Part shown: one piece after another, positions 1 to 9,770 of the stretch | Position numbering within the stretch: the first letter of the stretch is position 1 | Layout: the number at the start of each line of letters is the position of its first letter | Source: Vermamoeba vermiformis | Lineage: Eukaryota; Tubulinea; Echinamoebida | Assembly: GCA_045837725.1 (NCBI GenBank) | Contig: JBEWZL010000077.1 | Span: forward strand, 186,001 to 250,000 | DNA length: 64,000 bases | Direction of reading: 5' to 3' | Position numbers and translations under genes: made by a program | Notes under the pieces: generated by a model | Seen by the model: the letters and a program-made list of their open reading frames with translations, nothing else | Databases searched by the model: none | What the model was told of the DNA's origin: nothing

Positions 1-88
1 TCGCCCATATTAAGAAAATTAGTTTGATGCATTCATTGTTATTTTACAAGTCTAGAAATACACTATTTACAATTGATTTGTTTTCTAT

Positions 89-2229
89 TTACACAATACT
101 CTTAGTCGAGGCAGTAGCAACACCCGAGCGAGGAGTTTGAGTGTTGTCAGATCCGGATGAAGTTGTGTGCGTGGCATTGCCGCGAGGAGTGACGCCCATG
201 AAGTGGATTTGGAAGAAAGCTATGAGACCGAGCACTACTGCTGGCTCAATGATAAAACCGACCCACATGTAGTTGTTGGAGAGGGTCATTGTCGCGAAGA
301 CTGAGGTCAGGATCGGATGTAGCAACGAAAAGACACAAGAAATGATAATGGACGTTCGAGTCTAGAAATAAGAATCTTAGTACTGATGAAATTAATTATT
401 GGAGCTTGATTTGCTTACTCTTCGCAGAGTTTGAATTTTGCTCTTGGATTTGTTGTTGGCTACAAAGTTGTTTAAGAGCTTGACGACTTTAACAGCGACA
501 GCAATATAGAAGGCAGCAATCATCAAGATAAGAACGGCGGTAAGAATACCAATGTAGAGCATTACACTGGACTGGATGTAAAGCGTGTCGACGATAATAC
601 CAGCAACAGGGAGGAGATTGAGAATTAATGCGAGAGTAAAGAACGGAACTCGTACTCTATATATTTAAATTTATTAGTATGACGCACGAGGGCAAAGAAG
701 GAAATTTTAAAATTGGATCCACTTACCTTTTGCTCAAGAACGGAGAAGTCTTTAATCCTTGGTACGCACTAACAGTTTCGAACCAAAAGAAGACCATTAA
801 TAGCAGACCGGAGACTGTTCATGAAAAGGGAGTCTTAATAAGATCCGATCCGCTTGAAATTTAAATTTGATGAGCTTACACGCCCAAGAATCTTGTAAGA
901 ATATCAAGAAAGTCTGCATCGGTACAGGATAGAAGCGACCTTCGATAGGGTCAATCCAAAGCACAATCACAACTGTCATTGGAATAATTAGTTGATTATT
1001 TTTAGCGTTCAGATCCGCTTCCGCTTACTCAGAAAATAGACCATTTCAATTAATAAGAACACAAATCCGACGTTCAGGCGGACACCTATGGTTTTAATCA
1101 TGCGCACTAGTTTGAATATGGCGTAAGCTAACAAGCCTCCGTGGCCTAGTTCGATGATGATCTGAACGGTCAAGAACCATCCAGTGCGAAAAACAGCGTC
1201 ATGCCACGTGTTGACAGCTATTAGCAATGTTATAACTGGCGTCATATTGTTATAAGGTACGTACTGGGCTCGAGCTGGATCGTTACGTAGCCTGTTGAAT
1301 TAATAACTTGTTGAAGCAGCTTGTCTCCTTCCATGCCAATCTGGAAAAGGAGTACAAGTAAGAACTAGTGATATTAAATTCCGACAGCAGTGCACAGTAA
1401 TATACTTGTCAATAGCAGTTGAATTTTGTGCGGTTACAAAAAAGTGAAATTTCCTCAATAAATTTATGCAAAGTCAACAAAATCTGAATAATACATGCTA
1501 CTGACATCGGAGACGGATGAGTTATATGGTCGTACTTACGCCGACTACTGGATAGTTAATGGCTTCACCGTGGTTCGAATAAGATTTTTGACCCGGATGT
1601 AGGGTATTATCGAGGATCATTATTCCCACTGCGCCGGCTATTAAAGGGGGAAATATTAGTTTTAATACTGGTAAACTATCCACAACTAAAAATAAACGCA
1701 CAAAAATTAACTTTTGCAATGTAATTTTAAATTGTACTGCGACATTCCCGGTTAGGAAATCTTAAATTCGTATCAATTGTTGTTCCTACCTTGAATAGCG
1801 TAGTTTACTTTGTCTATCATCGAGCATCCATATGTGGTGAGGACTACTATCTGTCCTACCGCGCTGTACTGCTCGCATCCGTTTCCCTGCCACAGATTTC
1901 AAGTTCAGTACGGAGGAATTCGGGCGGCAATAGTACTACCTGACTTACTAGATAGGTGACATTACCGACTACTTGGAACTCTGTCGCGAAGTAATTATGC
2001 ACTGGCGAGTCAATTTCTTTGCTGTTCATTTAAGGGTTAGATCTTGCTGTTCGATTAATTGTTGTTGATTTGAAGCATTGAAACAGGCTTCGCATCAAGG
2101 ATATTTCTTTAAGACTTACTTTTCATATTCAATTGGGGCTACAATAAAGGATGCGCGGGCAAAGTTTACCGCTAGCAAAAGCATACAGATGCGCATAAAA
2201 TTTGAGAATGAAGAGTAATTGCGCCTCAT
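89..2229 (-). CDS. Signal peptide + PA domain + seven-transmembrane protein
   Basis: This is probably a cell-surface or endomembrane receptor-like protein; ligand and partners are unknown. Spliced by eye, it starts with a signal peptide (MRRNYSSFSNFMRICMLLLA). A protease-associated (PA) type ectodomain follows, with GNGCEQYSAVGQIVVLTTYG, AGAVGIMILDNTLHPG and INYPVVGIGMEGDKLL in the order expected of PA folds. Seven hydrophobic helices then follow from about base 1200 down to base 200, with an IDPIEGRFYPVP loop after helix 2. The tail is short and Ser/Thr-rich. There are about eight exons; introns run for example from 1250 to 1208 and 418 to 363. PA domains usually sit on proteases, sorting receptors or RING proteins, and no catalytic motif is visible here. 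The exon joins are consistent in phase; the family assignment beyond PA + 7TM is open. Confidence 0.7.
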
Positions 2230-2594
2230 TTGTGGTCTATCTTACTAGTCGTGGAATAAATAACAATTTTACAACAGTCGAGGAATAAATTTGTGACAAA
2301 CGGCTGAACATTCAGCTTTTTCCAAATTTAGACCCATCGCAATAAAACTTATTTGAGAATTAATTTGCGACTGTCTACCTCTAGTAATTTCTTATTAAAT
2401 TTCGAGAATAGGGTTTAAAGTTTATCCGCCGATCGGAGGCGCTATGCAATTTCAAACTCGTTCTCAGTACGCGGATGTCGAAAATATAAATTCCGTATAC
2501 CGACCGAATCGGAGGTTAAATTCGCTTCGAAATGTAATAATAGGGCAGAACAGATTTATCGCAATGATATTCAGCCAATTGGCACATGTTCCGC

Positions 2595-4710
2595 TTACTG
2601 ATCTTCGACGGCGTGCGAGGGCGAGTAGCGCTCTTCTGGCACTGCTGGATGGGCTGGTGAGGCCTCGCGGGACCCATCTCGAGCACTTCTGTCGCGTGAA
2701 GGACTGCGTGACTTGCTGGCTCGTTGTTGTACCGGTGAGCGAGATCTACTTTTAGAGCGGGATCTATTTTTAGACTCGTCTTTAGGGCTGTTCCGTACAA
2801 CGACGGTAAATCTGTCTTGCGTGCGATCTCGTTGATAATCTCGATCACGGTCGTGACGGTCACGTGATCTCGATCGATCTCTGTGGCGGCGCGGTGATCT
2901 GGAGCGAGATCTGCTGCGAGGTCGATAATTTTCACGGGGCGGGCTAGTTCCATATTTAGACGTTAGTGACTATAATTAGCGCTATGAGTCAATATATTAC
3001 CTTCGTCTACGATCACGATTGCGGTCTCTGTCTCTGTCATAGTGAGATCTGTTTCTGTTGTAGCCGCGATCCCGATCTCTGTCGCGACCCCCTCTGTAGT
3101 CTCGGTTATTATAGCCGCCATTGTTGTCGCGGAATTTCATTGCACCACGGCCCTTCACTGTGCGGCCACTGCTGTCGTAGCGTGGTGGCGGTGTTCTGGA
3201 CCGTTCTCGTTCTCTTGATCTGTCGCGCTCTCGAGACCGAGATCGATCACGTGATTTTGTTTCCTTTTCAGGCAATGATTTATCTTCGTCTTTGCCGTTA
3301 CTCTCATCGCGCTCTTTTTGTTCCTCTTTGTCGCTCTTCTCGTCCTTGTGCTCGTCTTTATCTTTGTCCTCTGTCGCTCTGTCACTTTCTTTTTCTTTTC
3401 TTCTCTTCTTGTGTTTGCGCTTCTTTTCTTTGCGTTTTTTGCTCTTTTTCTTCTTCTTCTTGCGCCGTTCTTCTGAACTCGAAGACGATGAGTCAGAGTC
3501 AGAGTCTGACTCCGATGATGATTCAGAAGACGAGGCTGATGACGATGATGACGCACTTCTCTTTCTCTTCTTGCCTGCAAAATATATTGGTGTTAAATTT
3601 CCAGGAACAAATGTAACACAGCACGACCAGATCCTAAGATTAACATTGAACGAATAATACAGTGTATCTTTCTGTTAATAATAATAATAGTAATATAATG
3701 TGTTATTGATCGATATTGAGCACATTGGTCGCATAAGAATGAGTCATTGAAGTACCTTTCTTGACGAGTTCCAATTCACCGCAGTCATACACCAACACGT
3801 CCTCGTAAGGCTTGTTGTTCTCACCAGTCAATGAACTTTCAATCACTGACACCACACTCATGCCGTCAACGACCTCGCCGAAGATCACGTGCTTGCTAGC
3901 GTTAGAGGTCAGCGAGGGCGATTTATGAAATTAGTGCAAAAGTACTTACCCGTCGAGATGAGGGGTGGGGACTGTAGTAATGAAAAACTAATACAATACA
4001 TTAATATCACAGTATAATAATAAGCCTATAATATAGTGTTTTTGCTTTACAAAATGACTTACTTGGGATCCGTTAGTGTTTGGACCAGCATTAGCCATCG
4101 ATAATAATCCGGCTTTGACATGTTTCAACGATAAATTTTCATCTAATACAAAAGCGAATTAGTAATTATTCGAGTATTTATTACAAATAGAATACGCAAC
4201 GATTTTTCAGCGTGGATCCTTATTTTTGCTGCATTGTTTGTAGTATGAAATTACCTTCAAATTTGCCGCCATAAATAGACTCGCCACCAGTACCATTGCC
4301 ACGTGTAAAATCTCCTCCTTGAATCATAAAGCCTTGCAAAAAAAAAAATCAGAAAAAATACAAAAATTAATTAAAAATAATCCTTACCTTTAATCACTCT
4401 ATGGAAGGTTGATCCTTTATAATGCAATGGTTTTCCCGATTTTCCAATACCTCGCTCGCCTAAAAATAAATCGCCCATTATTTTTGTCGCTTTCTAACTC
4501 GTTAATTATATTCTAATAAGTACCTGTACATAATGCTCTAAAATTTTCAGCAGTTTTTGGGCATTTATCGTTGTATAATTCAATGACGATTCTTCCGACT
4601 AAAATATTTTGTTAGATCTTACTAGTACTATTGCATTAAGCCTTACTCTTATTTCTGCCTATGGATATATCCAAAAAGCAACGTGAACGTTGTTTGCTCT
4701 TCTTTCCCAT
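2595..4710 (-). CDS. SR-rich nuclear cyclophilin (PPIG/SR-cyclophilin type)
   Basis: Peptidyl-prolyl cis-trans isomerase with an SR tail, expected to act with spliceosomal or transcription factors in the nucleus. The N-terminal cyclophilin domain is spread over about seven exons: [50 protein letters not shown] and [14 protein letters not shown]. Catalytic Arg (FHR), Gln, Phe and Met positions are present. The cyclosporin-contact Trp is His, as in PPIG-type members. The tail has a poly-Ser/Asp tract, a Lys-rich block, [20 protein letters not shown], and a [11 protein letters not shown] motif typical of SR cyclophilins. A stop at 2997 is probably skipped by an intron (about 3000 to 2945) leading to a further RS exon ([20 protein letters not shown]) that ends at 2595. 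If that intron is not used, the protein ends at 2997. Confidence 0.85.
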
Positions 4711-4761
4711 GGCTGGATTCGAAATAAAAAGCCGTTTTTTGGATTTTTCTTCGTTACCAAA

Positions 4762-4769
4762 TGATTTGA
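4762..4769. repeat. Left target-site duplication of the transposon
   Basis: The sequence TGATTTGA directly precedes the left terminal inverted repeat. It is repeated exactly at 6580-6587 after the right terminal inverted repeat. Confidence 0.9.
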
Positions 4770-4852
4770 GGGAGGCGTAAAACTCCCGTCGGTTTTCATT
4801 TTAAACCGACAGTTTTTTTGAAGACCTACAGTCCGTCTGTCTGCCGGTTTTC
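4770..4852 (+). repeat. Left terminal inverted repeat
   Basis: 83 bases, the inverse of 6498-6579. The first 29 bases are identical in both copies. It begins GGGAGGCGTAAAACTCCC and ends CCGGTTTTC. Confidence 0.92.
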
Positions 4853-4863
4853 TTCCGTCGGTT

Positions 4864-6205
4864 TTAATTCCGTCGGTTGGTGTCGGTTTTGTTCGCTAAT
4901 CGAAGCTCTGGGGCCACGGAATTGAGCCACAAAGTAGTAGCGGGGTGAAATAAGTTTATTAACAACGAATCTACCAAGAATCGCTGCAGATCAGCGTCAG
5001 GTATTTCAAACGAATACTCCTTGCGTATCTCTGCCAGTTTATTATTAGCACAGGCCAATTAACTTACGTTTGGTCATATTCCCAAGGCTCGTTTTTCCTG
5101 GCCGCGATCGAATCCAGATCAAGATTGTTGCACCATGGTACTATTTTGTTTCGTCGCCTAGTGCCGATCATTTTTGCGATTAATTCCTCCTCAGTGTAGC
5201 TAATTGATTCCAACAAGAGCTGATGTCATCTTCAATAGGTGGGAATGCTGGTCGGATCGTTATGGAAAGATCGGACAAAATTATCTTATTTGAGGGGTGA
5301 TCAAGTCGACTCTCGGATGAATAGCTATGTGTTGATCTTCTGATGGCTGATAGCATAATAATATTCTCTTTGGAAGCTTTGCCAGTGACGATCTTGATCT
5401 CGCGTTGTTGAAATTTATCAATGAGCACTTCTGGAACCTCGAGATATCCTTAGATATCGCTTCAGTATATACCAGCGTTATATAAATTTTTTTCGAACCT
5501 TTATTCTCTGTCGGGTCGCAAACGGATTGTGAGATATTGTTGTACTTCGTCATAATGTGGCACGGGGTATTCTTTGGCAGTAGTTCGCCCAGGAGCATCA
5601 TAAAGGCTGTAATCAGTTTCACTTTGATACACAAAATTAGTACAGTCTTATTTTGCTGATATTGTCTCTTCTTGTGCTGTATTTTCCAAAAATGTGCACG
5701 TGCGAAGATCTGATTTCGATAAAAGTAGAGCGATATCTTTGAGCTCAAAACCAGTCTGCAAAATTTACTTACTTATCGTTGATGCTCTTGGTGATGATAT
5801 GAGGCTCTATACGACATAGTAAGTCACATGAAGTGAATCCGGTTTTCGAACTTACTGAACCTCTTTGCTAGCAATATCGAAGAACTCATAATTAATAAGA
5901 GGAAGACACGCCACAGTACTATTGTCTTGTATCTTGTGAGCTCCGTAATGAGACGTATATCGTCGATCCCTTGCTTTGGCGATCCAGCCGAGCCGTCTTT
6001 CGAGGGCGTTGTCTTTCTCAGCTATTGTCCGTAATTTTCTAAAGCACTTTGTAAAACAGCTTAGCGAAATCAGGAACTTTTGGGTTCGCTGTTAAACGGA
6101 ACGAGATCAGATCAAGCGTAGATGGGAAAATTGGTACACACCACTCAATTCTTCGTGCCCTCGCTTCTTTCCGACAGTACTTTTGGTTTTAGAATGATGG
6201 TCCAT
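4864..6205 (-). CDS. Multi-exon reading frame carried inside the transposon, function unknown
   Basis: Several coding-like exons lie on the minus strand between the inverted repeats, separated by GT-AG introns like those of host genes. Examples are MDHHSKTKSTVGKKRGHEEL near 6205, KLRTIAEKDNALERRLGWIA near 6030, ELKDIALLLSKSDLRTCTFL near 5740, YTEEELIAKMIGTRRRNKIV near 5180 and EIRKEYSFEIPDADLQRFLV near 5040. The stop at 4864 falls 12 bases inside the left inverted repeat and overlaps a subterminal CCGTCGGTTTT repeat. No DDE triad, BED finger or other transposase domain was recognised. Some exon joins did not keep phase, so the gene may be decayed. It could be a short element-encoded protein, a remnant transposase or a captured host gene. 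Confidence 0.35.
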
Positions 6206-6497
6206 TTGCTCGCAACGTGCTAAACAAAATTTTAAAAATGCAATTTCAAAAGCGATCACGAAATTAATGCTTATAAACAGCAATAAAATTCAGGTAATAA
6301 TTTCAAAATTAATGACGTACCATAGCATCACCAGATTCGTTTACAGTAGGACAGATCATGACGCTGACGTTGTTTTATCTAACAAAAAGGTGAGAAATAA
6401 GGCGGAATATGCCCGCACAAACGTTATTCTGCATGCCTTCTGTGGTATACAAAGCGGCGGTTCATGTCGGTTTGAGGTCAGCGCCGGCGTATTTTTT

Positions 6498-6579
6498 GAA
6501 AACCGCCAGACAGACGGATTGTAGGTCTTTAAAAAACTGTAGGTTTAAATTGAAAACCGACGGGAGTTTTACGCCTCCC
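6498..6579 (-). repeat. Right terminal inverted repeat
   Basis: 82 bases, the inverse of 4770-4852 with about 93 percent identity. It ends in CGCCTCCC directly before the target-site duplication. Confidence 0.92.
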
Positions 6580-6587
6580 TGATTTGA
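6580..6587. repeat. Right target-site duplication of the transposon
   Basis: Exact second copy of TGATTTGA, directly after the right inverted repeat. Confidence 0.9.
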
Positions 6588-6671
6588 ACGTGCAAATAGA
6601 AGTGCACATCTATCTATATATCTTATTGCCACCATTTTATCGTGAGACTACTAGCATCTATTACGGTGGCG

Positions 6672-8516
6672 ATGAATTACCTTTTGGATTTGCCCAGTGA
6701 TTTGTTGGGCGAAATAATGGCTTATCTCAAGCAAAAATATTATTCAAGGTAATTATAAAAGGCTTTGAAGTAGTATTTTTAACCTCTGCGGTATAGCCGC
6801 AGATATTTTTATAAATTATATGAAAAATTGATTAGTTAGACCGAGATCCAATCCGCCGGTCTATTTATTTGCATAGTTAATATTACTAAAAATAATTTAG
6901 AATGTCTGTAACGTGCCGAAAAATGAACGAGCAGATCTGGTCTCATCTCAAACTCGTCTCACTATCAGAATGGGTATTCAAACGGCATTTTGCAAACAAA
7001 CTACTCGATACGAATAGATTTAGCAATTTAGAGAGCTTAAATATTCCGAGTATCACCACACAAGTGCTGCATCTGTCGCGCTTGACATCTCTCGAAGTCA
7101 AATACGATTATAGTGCAGATCAAGCATTGATAATTAAGCAATTAACACAGTTATACGCATTGGGGATTTATTCTGCTGAAAATACCATATCAGATTTGAC
7201 TGCGATGCTTGGCGACGGTCATAGCAAATTAACAAATTTACGAGTGCATTCGTTCAATTATCCTATTGGTAAGCATCACTATTGTCATATGATATACAAC
7301 TCAGTAATTTATTGGAAATCGTGCGCATATTTTATTAATAACAATTAATTGGCTAATTTTTTGGTACAGGTTTATTTCAAGTGCCAGTCATGAGTCGATT
7401 GAAAGCTCTTTCATTACGTCTTGAAATTTCGAGATCGAAAGCAATTGAAGCGACGACACTAGAGCCGTTATTTAATATGACCAATTTGGAATACCTCGAA
7501 ATTAGAAGCATCCGAGTCACCGCAGATCGAGTAACCGGCTTCTCTCGCTTGATTAATCTGCAAGATATCGATTTCTTTTCTTTTAGGAGCGATTCTAATG
7601 CAAATATTATCAATTTTGAAGAATTTCAAGCGATGAAAGCTTTGACTCGACTCGACGTATTTGAACAACGTCTGGTTGAAGAAGATATTCGAAATATTGG
7701 AAAATTGACGAACCTTGTATCACTATATATTTCTGAATACTATTATCCGCCTTCTCTAGAATATTTGTCTGGTCTGACGAATCTGACTCGACTTTGGCAA
7801 TCAGCCTCGGAAAGGAACGATATGGCACCTCAATTCAAATACTTAACGAAGTTAGAGTATATTTTAACACCTGTTTGTGCTACAATCACTCAACTCCAAC
7901 ATTTACCGCGCCTGACGGATCTGTCTTTTACTCTTGGCCACATGACCTCCGAACAACTCTGTTGCATTGGCTCGATGACGCAGCTACACGCATTAGACAT
8001 ATCGAACGATGTACTGGAGGGCACTATTGATTTAAGTGGCCTCATTAATGTCACGTGCATTACACTCTGCATTGGGCTATTTAATGTAAATATCTTACAA
8101 CGACGTAAGTGTTGCCTCTTGATTAAATAGACCTCATATTAACGATCCTTATTATGTAGGTTTACTCGATGTATTAATGCCGTTGACAAACTTGAAAGTG
8201 TTGCAACTGGATTATGAAGGCGTTTCAGATATGTCTGCAGACGAGTTTCATTCCCTTCAACAACTCACTCACCTCACAAAGTTATATTTGTACAGCGCGC
8301 AAGAAAATACCGCGTTTAATCTGGACTCGTTGCCCTACAAAGTCAAACTTGTCTGGTGAAGTGGCCTTGACTAGACGATTATAGTACTGGTAAATAATTG
8401 TTTAGGCTTTTGGTTCCGCGAACTTAAAGGAATTGAATACAAGCCCTTACTCTCTCAGTCAGATAGATATTCAATGCCTCAGACAGCTTACTCAGCTCGC
8501 AAGACTTTATTTCTAG
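6672..8516 (+). CDS. F-box/leucine-rich-repeat protein 1
   Basis: Probable substrate adaptor of an SCF-type ubiquitin ligase. The N-terminus (MNYLLDLPSDLLGEIMAYLK, then MSVTCRKMNEQIWSHLKL in exon 2) looks like an F-box. It is followed by many irregular leucine-rich repeats of the L..L..LT.L.I type, such as LTRLDVFEQRLVEEDIRNIG, LTNLVSLYISEYYYP and LTHLTKLYLYSAQ. Introns lie near 6750-6900, 7267-7369 and 8107-8160. A last intron near 8350-8404 is inferred because LRR-like coding (NLKELNTSPYSLSQIDIQCL) resumes after it and stops at 8516; without it the protein ends at 8359. It resembles the F-box/LRR gene at 9771-11642 in layout and repeat style, suggesting an old tandem pair. Confidence 0.7.
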
Positions 8517-8728
8517 CTAGTAAGAGCAAATTCGAGCTCGTTATGAGGTTTATACCAGGTAGGTCATAGTAAATTTATTGCAATTCAATGATAGAAATAT
8601 ACGAATATTTTTGGAACAAAATTCTGAATTTATTCCAATTTGAGGCATTGTCACCGAACGAAGTTTACAAAAAACTTTCAATTTTTGTAGCGAAACCTTA
8701 GCAGTACAAATCGATTCACAAGAAGACC

Positions 8729-9513
8729 ATGAAGGCCATTGTTTTTGTTGCGTTCGTTTGTTTTAGCGCTGTTTTGCGTGCTCAAACCCTTGCTGTACCA
8801 AACACCTTAACTTGCGCACAAGTAAATTATACTTCTAGCGTTGGATCCAATATATGGAGTTCGCTTGGACAATATTGGTAAGTCTAATAATTTAGAAATA
8901 TTCTCCGTAATTATTAAAAATTATTGTACAAATCTCATGTTGAATCTCATAGGACGAACTCAAAGTGGGGAGACAACAAATCATATCTAAACTGGGATAA
9001 TTCACCTCTCACTCTGCTTCGCCTGACGTATGGCGCTCTGTACGGAAGTATCTCTGAAAACCTCTATATTCAGCCTAAGAGTGGATTGTGCACCACTTCA
9101 GTCGGTAAGGGAGTTGGCAGCATCTATACCGAATTCGTTTATGGCGGAAGGTTCTTGGGTAAGTTTAGACCTCACGAGAATACTCCGCATATGCGACGAA
9201 AATTCTAAATAAATTTCTTCTCCTGATCGCTGCAGGCGTCGAACAGATTAATGGCATTTACTGCCAGAAATGGTACTTTGGAGATCAACACGATTACTTC
9301 AGTGGCAGATACACGTTATGGGTCACCGCTGATAAGGTCTTCGGCTACAACATGCCTGTTCGATACATTGCTCAAGAAAAGAATGGCAAATCGCAACCCT
9401 TCCAAACGGTGCAAATGGACTTCATGACCATGTGCACGCCGCAAGTGCCGTCGGACGACCATTTCGCGACTCCAACGTACTGCCCTGGCCTCAGCTTGCC
9501 TGTCTCTGCCTAA
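8729..9513 (+). CDS. Secreted ependymin-like protein
   Basis: Probable extracellular or lysosomal lipid- or ion-binding protein. Three exons join in phase: introns at 8878-8952 and about 9160-9235. The start MKAIVFVAFVCFSAVLRAQT is a signal peptide cleaved near residue 18-20. The mature part has about eight cysteines. Its C-terminal half has the order seen in ependymin-related proteins: a Cys-X-Lys-Trp strand (YCQKWYFG), YTLWVTADKVFGYNMPVRYI (the P.R motif), a strand rich in F/M, and a closing HFATPTYCP. There are no membrane segments after the signal. The ependymin assignment rests on motif order only. A polyadenylation-like AATAAA lies 72 bases after the stop. The gene sits between two F-box/LRR genes in the same orientation. 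Confidence 0.65.
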
Positions 9514-9584
9514 ACACGTATCGCTAGAATTGGCTAGAGACGCTGCTTCAAATCCTTTAGTTTAGTGCAGAAATCTATGTTATC

Positions 9585-9590
9585 AATAAA
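9585..9590 (+). terminator. Polyadenylation-type signal AATAAA
   Basis: AATAAA 72 bases after the stop of the secreted protein gene and before the next gene. The position fits a cleavage/polyadenylation signal. Confidence 0.4.
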
Positions 9591-9770
9591 GTCACTATGA
9601 TCATAGAAAATATACGGGAGTTAGTGATGAGGACCGAATTTTTGTTTGGTTTTATTATTTCAGATTCTTCGGATGAACTTACCAAGCGTTATACAATTTC
9701 TCACCCGTTACAACTCTGATAAGATCCGATTATAGCTTGGTAGTACTTCAATTACATAGATCACAAGCAG

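Larger units (their letters stand above)
4770..6579. mobile_element. 1.8-kb DNA transposon with long TIRs and 8-bp TSD
   Basis: The element is bounded by inverted repeats of 83 bases (4770-4852) and 82 bases (6498-6579), which differ by about five substitutions and one single-base indel. Both ends are flanked by a perfect 8-base duplication TGATTTGA. Termini begin GGGAGGCGTAAAACTCCC, which contains its own 5-bp stem (GGGAG/CTCCC). The left subterminal zone repeats CCGTCGGTT (4786, 4855, 4870) with a variant TGTCGGTTTT at 4881. An 8-base duplication fits hAT, P, Merlin or KDZ-type superfamilies, but no diagnostic transposase motif was recognised, so the superfamily is left open. It lies between the divergent cyclophilin and F-box/LRR genes, 52 bases from the cyclophilin start codon. 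Confidence 0.88.

Noticed and set aside
2966-3657. Two long plus-strand frames (216 and 121 residues)
   Set aside because: Antisense to the RS and Lys-rich tail of the cyclophilin; low complexity explains the openness.
5281-5748. 155-residue minus-strand frame as a whole gene
   Set aside because: It crosses intron-like splice signals; the spliced exon frames inside it look more coding-like.
4770-6579. Inverted repeats considered as a CRISPR or viral terminal structure
   Set aside because: Only two inverted copies with an 8-base target duplication: a transposon, not an array; no viral genes are present.
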